Shown: piece after piece, positions 1-5,530 of the stretch
Layout: every line of letters starts with the position of its first letter
How positions within the stretch are numbered: position 1 is the first letter of the stretch
From: an uncultured bacterium
GTDB taxonomy: Bacteria > Actinomycetota > Coriobacteriia > Coriobacteriales > Coriobacteriaceae
Assembly: GCA_905215835.1 (NCBI GenBank)
Contig: CAJMRR010000104.1
Span: 1 to 7,306, forward strand
Length of the DNA: 7,306 bases
Direction: 5' to 3'
The notes under the pieces: model-generated
The model's input: only the letters and a program-made list of their open reading frames with translations
Databases searched by the model: none
Told to the model about the DNA's origin: nothing
Position numbers and translations under genes: made by a program

Positions 1-580
1 CCCCTGCCGCGGAACGAACCGAAGCCTCGGTGAGCTCGAGGGTTACCTGATCGGCAACCTGCTCGGCCTTAGCAGCCGTGCGACGGCGTGTGCGCGGTGC
101 CGGCTTCTCGGTCGGCTGGTCGGCGGCAGGGGTCTCGGTGGCGGCAGGCGTCTCGGGCACAGACGGAGCTGCAAGCTCGGTCAGAGCCGCGGCCTCGCGC
201 TCGGCAGCACGACGGCGGGCGCGCACCACCTGAGCCTCGCTAATCTGCGCCAACGCACGTGCCTGCGCGACCTCATCGGAAATCGGCGCCGAGGAGTCAG
301 CTACAACGGTGCGCTTGGCGCGCGTCGTGCGCGTGGTACGGCGCTTGGGCTTGGTGACCTCCTCGCCGTCAGCGACAGGCTTGGCCGCGCGGCGCGTGCG
401 CTTGGGCTTTGCCGGAACAGCCTCCTCACCAGTTGCAGGAACGGCCTTCTCAGCCGTTGCAGGCGTAGGCGTCTCAGGAGCCGAGGCTTGCGCGGGCGCC
501 GCGACCTGGTCCGACACAACCGGTGCAGCGGGAGCGGCTTGCGTCGTCGTTATTTCGTTTTCTTGCTGTTGATCAGACAC
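1..580 (-). CDS. rho: Probable transcription termination factor Rho, N-terminal extension (3' end outside window)
   Basis: Only the first 193 codons are present; the gene runs off the left edge. The start is a GTG at 580-578 (protein begins MSDQQENEITTTQ), fixed by an in-frame TGA four codons upstream. The visible part is low-complexity and probably disordered: Ala/Pro/Glu/Thr-rich stretches alternate with basic clusters such as KPKRTRR, KPKRRTTRTTRAKR, RARRRAAER and PRTRRRTAAK. No catalytic domain has been reached. Long Arg-rich extensions ahead of the RNA-binding domain are known in actinobacterial Rho, where they bind RNA. In many actinobacteria rho lies a few genes from argS, which is its neighbour here on the same strand. 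The identification is inference from composition and location. A basic N-terminal extension of RNase E/G or another RNA-binding protein would look similar. A separate promoter and leader lie upstream, and the argS terminator separates the two genes. Confidence 0.55.
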   Translation of the reverse strand, partial: MSDQQQENEITTTQAAPAAPVVSDQVAAPAQASAPETPTPATAEKAVPATGEEAVPAKPKRTRRAAKPVADGEEVTKPKRRTTRTTRAKRTVVADSSAPISDEVAQARALAQISEAQVVRARRRAAEREAAALTELAAPSVPETPAATETPAADQPTEKPAPRTRRRTAAKAEQVADQVTLELTEASVRSAAG

Positions 581-724
581 AGTGTTTGCTCAACTTTCTT
601 TTCAAGCCCTGTGATCACATGCTCCCTGCATAAACCTTCAGGGCGGCTAAACAGTCTAGTTCCGTCAAATACCGACGGACATCATTGATCTGTATCGAGA
701 TGATTGCGTCATATACGCAGCGTT
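581..724 (-). other. Structured 5' leader of the probable rho gene
   Basis: This is about 140 nt between the candidate promoter and the GTG start. On the sense (minus) strand it holds a small hairpin at 661-679 (arms tccgtc and gacgga, 7-nt loop). It also holds a CCCTG at 643-639 that can pair with CAGGG at 628-624 or with the CAGGG overlapping 609-605, so two mutually exclusive stems are possible. An 8-bp palindrome gtgatcac lies at 611-618. The ribosome-binding site is weak: AAGAAAG lies about 13 nt before the GTG, with only a GAG nearer. Rho genes often control themselves through their leader (known for other bacteria); autoregulation here is only a suggestion. Confidence 0.3.
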
Positions 725-752
725 AGTGTAACACAACCGCAACCACCTGCAA
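725..752 (-). promoter_or_regulatory. Candidate promoter for the probable rho gene
   Basis: On the minus strand a -35-like TTGCAG (752-747) is followed after 16 bp by an extended -10, TGT-TACACT (hexamer 730-725). Transcription would start near 718 and give a leader of about 140 nt. The call comes from matching the sigma-70 consensus by eye. Confidence 0.45.
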
Positions 753-836
753 CTTAGTCATTGGGAACGCTCTTAAACGACTAGTCAAAAGGGGCACTCT
801 TTGGTTTAACACCCACAAATCTGACTGCCTCCGCCA

Positions 837-986
837 AAACTATGACGGTTTACTACGATGAATCGCTCAACCGCGACCACTCCTAAACTTGTTGAACTAA
901 AACCGCAGGTAGATGCCTTGCACTTTTTTGCGAAAAGCCGGCGTGGTTGGAATTTCTCATTTCATCGTAGTAAACCGGCATAGTTT
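837..986. repeat. 150-bp element with 26-bp inverted repeats (MITE-like)
   Basis: The arms at 837-862 and 961-986 are inverted copies matching at 25 of 26 positions; the one mismatch is A845 against G978. They bound a 98-bp centre. The element lies between the argS terminator and the probable rho promoter, so it interrupts no gene. No target-site duplication is visible next to the arms. Both arms contain the same short reading frame, MxVYYDE: on the plus strand it continues to a 14-residue peptide (842-886), on the minus strand to a 32-residue peptide (981-883). The two stop codons overlap at 883-886. Neither has a convincing ribosome-binding site. A non-autonomous mobile element or dispersed intergenic repeat fits best; a protein-binding site or a long RNA hairpin is possible. 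Confidence 0.6.
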
Positions 987-1030
987 CGTATTTCCAGCAG
1001 TTCCAAATTCGTCAATACGTCGGCGTTTGC

Positions 1031-1063
1031 AAAAAGCCCGACCTCCGTGGGAGATCGGGCTTT
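1031..1063 (-). terminator. Rho-independent terminator of argS
   Basis: The stem arms are 1033-1041 (aaagcccga) and 1055-1063 (tcgggcttt), nine perfect pairs. An inner CTCC/GGAG stem closes a 3-nt loop. Read on the minus strand, the hairpin is followed by a T run (TTTTTGC) at 1035-1030. It lies about 45 nt after the argS stop and separates argS from the probable rho gene. Confidence 0.85.
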
Positions 1064-1108
1064 CAAGGCTTAGTTAAACCAAGTCTGTACGGTCAAATGA
1101 CCCGTAGC

Positions 1109-2962
1109 TTACATCTGCTCGGGCGCGGAAACGCCAACGAGGGTGAGCACCAGGGCGAGCGTCACACGGACGGCATCGCAAGCGGCCAGACGGGCACGCG
1201 AAAGCTCGGGGTCGACGGGACGGCCCTCGCTCGGCAGCACCTGACAGGCAGCGTAGAAGCTGTGGAAGTCGCCGGCGAGTTCCTCAGCAAAGTGCGTCAG
1301 ACGGAACGGGGCGCGGTCGCGAGCGCAGCTGGCGATGAGGTCGGTGAGCTCGTTGAGCTTGCGCGAAAGGGCGAGCTCGGTCGGGTCGGTCAGCAGCGAG
1401 TAATCGACGTTCTCACCGATGGCCTTGGCGGCGACGGCCTTCATGCCCATCTCGTCAGCCTGCTCGGGCGTAACGTCAGCGGCACGGCGCAGGATGGAGC
1501 ACACGCGGGCGTGAGCGTACTGCACGTAGTACACCGGGTTGGAGTTGTCGCGCTTCTTAACGGCCTCAATATCGAAGTCGACCATCTGGTTGGAGCTCTT
1601 GGAGATGAGCGTGTAGCGAGCGGCATCGGAGCCGACCTCGTCGACAAGCTCCTGCAGGGTCACCATGGTGCCCTTGCGCTTGGACATACGGACGGGCTTG
1701 CCGTTACGCAGCAGGTTGACGAGCTGGCCCAGCAGAACCTCAAACTTGCCGGGATAGCCAAGAGCGTCGCAGACGCAGCGGACACGCTCGATGTAGCCGT
1801 GGTGGTCGGCACCCCAGATGTCGATGACGTGGTCGACGCGCTGGAACTTATCCCAGTGATAGGCAACGTCGGAGGCGAAGTAGGTGTACTCGCCATCGGA
1901 CTTGATCAGAACGCGGTCCTTGTCATCGCCCAGGTCGGTGGAGCGGAACCACAGGGCGCCGTCCTTGGTGTAGAGGTAGCCCATCTTGTCGAGCTTCTCA
2001 AAAGCGCGGTCGACGGCGGAGGTGCCGGCGGTCTCGCCCTCGGTGTCCTTCACATACAGCGAGCGCTCGGAGAACCAACGATCGAAGTCGCAATTGACGG
2101 CGTGGCAGAGGTCGCGCATGTTGTCGACCATCTTTACATAGCCGCGCTCGCGGAAGCTCTCCATGCGCTTCTGCGGATCGGCGTTGACCCACTTATCGCC
2201 GTCGGTGCGCCAGAACTCGGCGGCCTCGTCGATGATGTAGTCGCCGCCGTAGGAGTCCTTGCCCAGAGTCTCGGCAAAGTTGTCCTGGTACGGATGGGTC
2301 TCGGGGTGCTCGTCGTTCTCGTCGGCAACAAAGGCGTCGCGGTCTGCGATCAGCAGCTTGTGAGCCTCGTCGATATCCACACCCTGCTTGGCGATGATGT
2401 CGGCAAGCTGCATATAGCGCGTGCTGATGGAGTTGCCGAAGGTGTTCATCTGAGAGCCGTGGTCGTTGATGTAGAACTCACGCTGGATGTCGTAACCGGC
2501 GTGGTCCATAACACGGCAAAGGGAGTCGCCCAGAGCGGCCCAGCGGCCATGGCCGATGTGCATGGGGCCGACGGGGTTGGCGGAGACGAACTCGACCTGG
2601 GTCTTCAGGCCGCCACCGACGTTGGACTTAGCGAAGTCCATGCCCTTCTCGCGGGCCTCGCCGAAGATGGCATTCTTGACGGCAACGGAGAGGTAGAAGT
2701 TGATGAAGCCGGGGCCTGCGATCTCGACCTTCTCGATCGCGGGGTCCTCGGGCATATGGGCAACGATGGCCTCGGCGATCTTGCGCGGGGCGCAGTGGGC
2801 CAGCTTGGCGGACTTCAGGGCCATGGTAGAGGTCCACTCGCCATGAGAAGTGTCAGCCGGTCGCTCGATAGCGCAATCGTCAAGTTCAAATGCGGAAAGG
2901 TCGCCGGCCTCCTGGGCCGCAGCAAGCGCAGCGCGTACCAGCTCTTCAATCTTCTCGGGCAT
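1109..2962 (-). CDS. argS: Arginyl-tRNA synthetase
   Basis: This is a cytoplasmic class I aminoacyl-tRNA synthetase that charges tRNA-Arg with arginine using ATP. The protein has 617 residues, slightly longer than many bacterial ArgS. Residues 1-90 form the N-terminal Add-1 type domain that recognises the tRNA elbow. The HIGH nucleotide-binding motif is at 135-138 within EFVSANPVGPMHIGHGR. A conserved GADHHGYIERV segment is at 384-394. The KMSKS-equivalent MSKRKG is at 426-431. The C-terminal DALR anticodon-binding domain begins near 475 with PVYYVQYAHARV. The ATG at 2962 is chosen because AAGGAGG lies 4 nt upstream and the protein then starts MPEKIEELV; a 30-residue in-frame extension upstream lacks family resemblance. 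The gene appears monocistronic, with a candidate promoter at 3030-3058 and its own terminator. Nothing looks damaged. Confidence 0.97.
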   Translation of the reverse strand: MPEKIEELVRAALAAAQEAGDLSAFELDDCAIERPADTSHGEWTSTMALKSAKLAHCAPRKIAEAIVAHMPEDPAIEKVEIAGPGFINFYLSVAVKNAIFGEAREKGMDFAKSNVGGGLKTQVEFVSANPVGPMHIGHGRWAALGDSLCRVMDHAGYDIQREFYINDHGSQMNTFGNSISTRYMQLADIIAKQGVDIDEAHKLLIADRDAFVADENDEHPETHPYQDNFAETLGKDSYGGDYIIDEAAEFWRTDGDKWVNADPQKRMESFRERGYVKMVDNMRDLCHAVNCDFDRWFSERSLYVKDTEGETAGTSAVDRAFEKLDKMGYLYTKDGALWFRSTDLGDDKDRVLIKSDGEYTYFASDVAYHWDKFQRVDHVIDIWGADHHGYIERVRCVCDALGYPGKFEVLLGQLVNLLRNGKPVRMSKRKGTMVTLQELVDEVGSDAARYTLISKSSNQMVDFDIEAVKKRDNSNPVYYVQYAHARVCSILRRAADVTPEQADEMGMKAVAAKAIGENVDYSLLTDPTELALSRKLNELTDLIASCARDRAPFRLTHFAEELAGDFHSFYAACQVLPSEGRPVDPELSRARLAACDAVRVTLALVLTLVGVSAPEQM

Positions 2963-3029
2963 AGATCCTCCTTGTGTTAAAGCCCCCGAGCTCTTGGTCA
3001 CTCGTAGGGCAAAAGCCAGAGTTTGTAGC

Positions 3030-3058
3030 ACTCTATCACAAGCGACGGGCACTGTCGC
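3030..3058 (-). promoter_or_regulatory. Candidate argS promoter overlapping an inverted repeat
   Basis: On the minus strand a -35-like GCGACA (3058-3053) is followed after 17 bp by TAGAGT (3035-3030), giving a leader of about 60 nt. The -35 overlaps one arm of the inverted repeat GCGAC (3042-3046) / GTCGC (3054-3058), which could be an operator. The leader is too short for a T-box. Call made by eye. Confidence 0.35.
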
Positions 3059-3078
3059 AGGGTAAAGCTAATAGATAT

Positions 3079-3239
3079 TGCATATGCACAAAAATGACTA
3101 CAGCTTGTATGGAGTCACTCAAAGATGCCGGTCTGCCTGCAGATTATGCAGGCGTTGAAAATGCATAAAGGTGTGAATGAGCTGCGTCTGTTATCGAATA
3201 CTCTTACCTATCAGAGTTGTGTGCTTTTCCTGCATAAAG
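3079..3239. promoter_or_regulatory. Cluster of TGCATAA-type palindromes between argS and the CarD-like gene
   Basis: The gap between these divergent genes holds a perfect 10-bp palindrome TGCATATGCA (3079-3088). It also holds a hairpin-forming repeat GCCTGCA/TGCAGGC (3135-3141 and 3147-3153, 5-nt loop), whose right half overlaps TTATGCA (3144-3150). The heptamer TGCATAA follows at 3162-3168 and 3231-3237. Spacing is irregular. Binding sites for a regulator acting on either gene are possible; no known operator is recognised. Confidence 0.3.
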
Positions 3240-3261
3240 TAAGGGTTTGCGCACGTCAGCG

Positions 3262-3270
3262 TGTTATTCT
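3262..3270 (+). promoter_or_regulatory. Candidate extended -10 promoter of the CarD-like gene
   Basis: TGT-TATTCT is a good extended -10 element. No clear -35 exists at the right distance (GGGTTT at best), which an extended -10 can tolerate. Transcription would start near 3277, about 28 nt before the ATG. Confidence 0.4.
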
Positions 3271-3304
3271 AGACATACGTAAATTCGTATAAGTTGGAGG
3301 TAGC

Positions 3305-3790
3305 ATGTTCTCAATCGGTCAACACGTCATTCATCCGGGCCAGGGAGTCTGCACCGTCGTCGGTTTTAGGGACGACACACCGCAGCCCATGCTGCTGCTC
3401 GAGACCAAGCAGGGACATGCGCAGACGATCCTCATGTACCCCGTGGCGCAGGCCGACCGTTTGCACGCAGCCATCTCGCAGCAAGATGCCGAGCACCTGC
3501 TGAGCCACTATGACGAGCTGGAGTGCGACACCTTTACCGAGCGCAACAGCTCGCTTGAGGAGACGCACTTTAAGCAGCAGCTCAAGCTGGGCGCCCCCGA
3601 GACGGTCCGCGTGGCAAAGACCATGATGCACCGCATTCGCCAGGCCGAGGAAGCTGATAAAAAACCCAGCTCCTACTACATGCGCGTACTCAAGGAAGCC
3701 AAGCGCCGCTCCATCGAGGAGTTCGCCGTGGCCCTGGGCGTCACCGAGGAGGACGCCGAAGCCCGCCTAGCCCAAGCCGCCCTCAACTAA
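3305..3790 (+). CDS. CarD/CdnL-like transcriptional regulator
   Basis: The protein has 161 residues, typical for stand-alone CarD/CdnL proteins. Residues 1-55 match the CarD/TRCF RNA polymerase-interacting domain: the start FSIGQHVIHPGQGVCTVVG has the family pattern of an aliphatic-Gly-x-x-Val-x-His-Pro-x-x-Gly strand. The rest is helical and charged, ending with YMRVLKEAKRRSIEEF near 125-140, as in the DNA-contacting helical domain of the family. Known members bind the polymerase beta subunit and stabilise the open promoter complex, often at rRNA and other housekeeping promoters. The ATG is supported by GGAGG four nt upstream. In many actinobacteria carD is followed by ispD/ispF; here a REP-like palindrome begins 6 nt after the stop and acts as the likely terminator. 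Whether this is the organism's only CarD or a paralogue cannot be told. Confidence 0.88.
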   Translation: MFSIGQHVIHPGQGVCTVVGFRDDTPQPMLLLETKQGHAQTILMYPVAQADRLHAAISQQDAEHLLSHYDELECDTFTERNSSLEETHFKQQLKLGAPETVRVAKTMMHRIRQAEEADKKPSSYYMRVLKEAKRRSIEEFAVALGVTEEDAEARLAQAALN

Positions 3791-3796
3791 CCTGCC

Positions 3797-3837
3797 AAAA
3801 CCACCACAAAGGGGACAGGCACCTTTGTGGTGGTTTT
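3797..3837 (+). repeat. REP-like palindrome, copy 1, sense to the CarD-like gene; likely terminator
   Basis: A 16-bp perfect stem has arms 3797-3812 (aaaaccaccacaaagg) and 3822-3837 (cctttgtggtggtttt), with loop ggacaggca (3813-3821). It starts 6 nt after the TAA of the CarD-like gene. The A-rich foot and T-rich end make it a plausible intrinsic terminator. The core is identical to the copies at 4496 and 5474; the flanks differ. Confidence 0.92.
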
Positions 3838-3853
3838 CTCGTTCGAGTAGTAT
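3825..3853 (+). promoter_or_regulatory. Possible promoter of the HD gene starting inside the palindrome
   Basis: TTGTGG (3825-3830), which lies in the right arm of the palindrome, is followed after 17 bp by TAGTAT (3848-3853). Both hexamers match the consensus only partly. If real, the HD gene would have a leader of about 30 nt and its -35 would come from the repeat. Confidence 0.2.
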
Positions 3854-3891
3854 TCATTCTTATCGATACCTACGAGCACAAGGAGTCTGTT

Positions 3892-4491
3892 ATGGCAGAG
3901 CTGCTTACCGCCGGAATCACCCGCGACCGTGCATTCGAACTGCTCAACGAGCACAACAAAGATCCGTTCCATATCACGCACGGCGAGACGGTCGAGGGCA
4001 CCATGCGCTACTTTGCGCGCGAGTTCGACCCCGAGAACGAGGAGTTTTGGGGCATCGTCGGCCTGCTGCACGACTTGGATTGGGAGGAGCATGAGGACGA
4101 CCCCGTGAACCACACCATCTATGCGGCCGAGATCCTCGAGGGCGAGGGCGCATCGCCCGAGCTCATCCGTGCCATTCAGACGCACACGTCCGATTTCAAC
4201 GCCTCGCTGCCCAAGCCCGAGCTGCAGATGGAAAAGATCCTGTTTGCCTGCGACGAGCTCACCGGTCTGATCGGCGCTGCCGTGATCATGCGTCCGAGCA
4301 AGAGCGTCATGGACTTTACGACCAAGTCGCTCAAGAAAAAGTTCAAGGACAAACGCTTTGCCGCCGGCTGTTCGCGCGACGTGATTACGCAGGGCGCCGA
4401 GATGCTGGGTTGGGAGCTCCCCGAACTCTTTGACCGCACCATCGCGGCCATGCAGTCCTTCGCCCCCGATCGCGACACCTTCCAGGCCTAA
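3892..4491 (+). CDS. HD-domain phosphohydrolase of unknown substrate
   Basis: The protein has 199 residues and carries an HD-superfamily metal-binding pattern: His30 (THGETVEG), the HD doublet His60-Asp61 in GLLHDLDWE, His74 in NHTIYAAEIL, His98 in QTHTSD, and Asp121 in ACDELTGLI as the likely last metal ligand. This matches a family of small predicted HD hydrolases without a well-known substrate; HD enzymes usually cleave phosphate esters of nucleotides with a divalent metal. There is no signal peptide or membrane segment, so it is cytoplasmic. The ATG has AAGGAG 6 nt upstream. The region after 135 (PSKSVMDFTTKSLKKKFKDKRF) is basic. The gene stands alone between two identical palindromes in direct orientation, so it is probably its own transcription unit. 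Substrate not predicted. Confidence 0.85.
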   Translation: MAELLTAGITRDRAFELLNEHNKDPFHITHGETVEGTMRYFAREFDPENEEFWGIVGLLHDLDWEEHEDDPVNHTIYAAEILEGEGASPELIRAIQTHTSDFNASLPKPELQMEKILFACDELTGLIGAAVIMRPSKSVMDFTTKSLKKKFKDKRFAAGCSRDVITQGAEMLGWELPELFDRTIAAMQSFAPDRDTFQA

Positions 4492-4495
4492 CATC

Positions 4496-4536
4496 AAAAC
4501 CACCACAAAGGGGACAGGCACCTTTGTGGTGGTTTT
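4496..4536 (+). repeat. REP-like palindrome, copy 2, sense to the HD gene, between convergent genes
   Basis: The 41-nt core is identical to copy 1: arms 4496-4511 and 4521-4536, loop ggacaggca. It starts 4 nt after the HD gene stop and ends 18 nt from the stop of the convergent RAYT gene, so it can serve as a two-way terminator. The loop is oriented with the HD gene and against RAYT. Confidence 0.92.
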
Positions 4537-4554
4537 AATTTACATCGGGACGGA

Positions 4555-5313
4555 CTAACATGCCTTGCGGATCGACCACTCCCCCACGCCCGTCAAGCGC
4601 TGAATCTGGCGGATGGAAAGGCCGGCACCTCGCATTGCAGCAAGTACCTCGTTGCGTTTAGTCTTGTCGAGGGATTTGACATCGGAAAGCTCGCTCAAAC
4701 CGAACAAGCGAACTAGCGATATCCCCACATCCAAGGCCTCATCTTCATCGATACGTCCACCCGTTGACGGACGAACAACCACGACATTCGACGCGTTCAT
4801 AAAAGTCTGATAGTCACGAACGCGCGGAAACGCAAAGCGAACAAACGCCAAATCGACCGTTGCGATATCTGGATCGCGTTCAACATAATCTAGGTGACTG
4901 CTCCATCGATACGCGCCGTATGGACAAATCCCGGCCTTTTGCGGATTGAAATGAACATATCGAATAGCGTCGAGAAGGTATTCCTCACTCGAAATAGGGG
5001 CGCTCGAAAACCTATCCTGAAAAACATGACCAACATGTCCGTGGCGACGGTTATACCAAGTTGCGTAGCAAGACATGACAAGATGCATGGCCTCGCTCAC
5101 ATTATCATCGGGGTCACTTAGAACAAGATGAACGTGGTTGCCCATCAGACACCAAGCAATGAGTCTAATGTTGAACCGCACTATCGAGGATCGAACAAGC
5201 GACAAAATGCGTCTTCTGTCTTCATCATCCTCAAACAGAAGCTGCTTACCGTTGCCTCTCATCGTGATGTGATACAGGCCAATCAGTGATTTCTGCCGCG
5301 GTTTTCTCGACAT
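4555..5313 (-). CDS. REP-associated tyrosine transposase (RAYT, HUH / Y1_Tnp family)
   Basis: The protein has 252 residues. Residues 1-145 form an IS200-like Y1 transposase domain: an N-terminal YHITMRGNGKQLLF segment, the metal-binding HUH motif His60-Val61-His62 within MGNHVHLVL, the RAYT signature GHVGHVFQDRFSS (92-104), and RYVHFNPQKAG (118-128). Tyr119 of the last aligns with the catalytic Tyr115 of E. coli RAYT (DYIYINP), from memory. The C-terminus (about 222-252, ending GLSIRQIQRLTGVGEWSIRKAC) is a helix-turn-helix. Such enzymes nick single-stranded DNA at REP palindromes. The ATG at 5313 is preferred because AAGGAG lies 6 nt upstream; an in-frame ATG two codons earlier falls inside that site. 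Base use is visibly more AT-rich than in its neighbours, which suggests acquisition. Catalytic residues are present and the frame is intact. Palindromes lie on both sides, in opposite orientation. Confidence 0.9.
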   Translation of the reverse strand: MSRKPRQKSLIGLYHITMRGNGKQLLFEDDEDRRRILSLVRSSIVRFNIRLIAWCLMGNHVHLVLSDPDDNVSEAMHLVMSCYATWYNRRHGHVGHVFQDRFSSAPISSEEYLLDAIRYVHFNPQKAGICPYGAYRWSSHLDYVERDPDIATVDLAFVRFAFPRVRDYQTFMNASNVVVVRPSTGGRIDEDEALDVGISLVRLFGLSELSDVKSLDKTKRNEVLAAMRGAGLSIRQIQRLTGVGEWSIRKAC

Positions 5314-5473
5314 GGGCATCTCCTTGCTCTCATGCCAAAAATAACCCCGCGACGCACGCAAAGCGGCGAGAATCTACTCGCCGATTAAACCGCCCACCTG
5401 CCGAAATGTCAGCTATTGCATGGCGGGAATATGCTTAGATACACTTGAGCAACGAACAAATGCGCGAGTAAGC
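5314..5473 (-). other. Upstream region of the RAYT gene with a 7-bp hairpin
   Basis: This gene-free stretch separates RAYT from the proA-side palindrome. It contains an inverted repeat at 5364-5370 (cggcgag) and 5377-5383 (ctcgccg) with a 6-nt loop, about 50 nt ahead of the RAYT start. This hairpin is unrelated in sequence to the 41-nt palindromes. It could lie in the RAYT leader or be a weak terminator. I see no convincing promoter. Confidence 0.35.
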
Positions 5474-5516
5474 AAAAACCACCACAAAGGTGCCTGTCCC
5501 CTTTGTGGTGGTTTTT
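5474..5516 (-). repeat. REP-like palindrome, copy 3, sense to proA; likely proA terminator
   Basis: A 17-bp perfect stem has arms 5474-5490 and 5500-5516. Read on the minus strand it contains the same 41-nt core as copies 1 and 2, loop ggacaggca included, and ends in TTTTTGC. It begins 14 nt after the proA stop. Relative to the chromosome it is inverted against copies 1 and 2; relative to its gene it has the same orientation. Confidence 0.92.
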
Positions 5517-5530
5517 CGTTTACGAGGGGT

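Noticed and set aside
842..981. Short frames of 14 and 32 codons inside the inverted-repeat element as real genes
   Set aside because: Neither has a convincing ribosome-binding site or promoter; they are reported as part of the repeat rather than as genes.
1097..2980. 627-codon open frame on the plus strand, antisense to argS
   Set aside because: It mirrors argS almost exactly. The GC-biased codons of argS avoid those that would give stops on the other strand. The translation resembles no family, whereas argS carries all synthetase motifs.
3094..3168. 24-codon plus-strand frame (MTTACMESLKDAGL...) ahead of the CarD-like gene
   Set aside because: It has no ribosome-binding site and overlaps the palindrome cluster. 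A real small peptide cannot be excluded, but there is no support.
3787..4521. 244-codon minus-strand frame over the HD gene, with PVPFVVV at both ends
   Set aside because: It is a shadow of the HD gene; the repeated ends are only translations of the two palindrome copies.
3797..4536. HD gene as cargo of a composite transposon between direct palindromes
   Set aside because: No target-site duplication is visible, and each palindrome is better explained by its position behind a stop codon.
3797..5516. CRISPR array
   Set aside because: The three repeats are about 700 and 980 bp apart with genes between them, and one is inverted.
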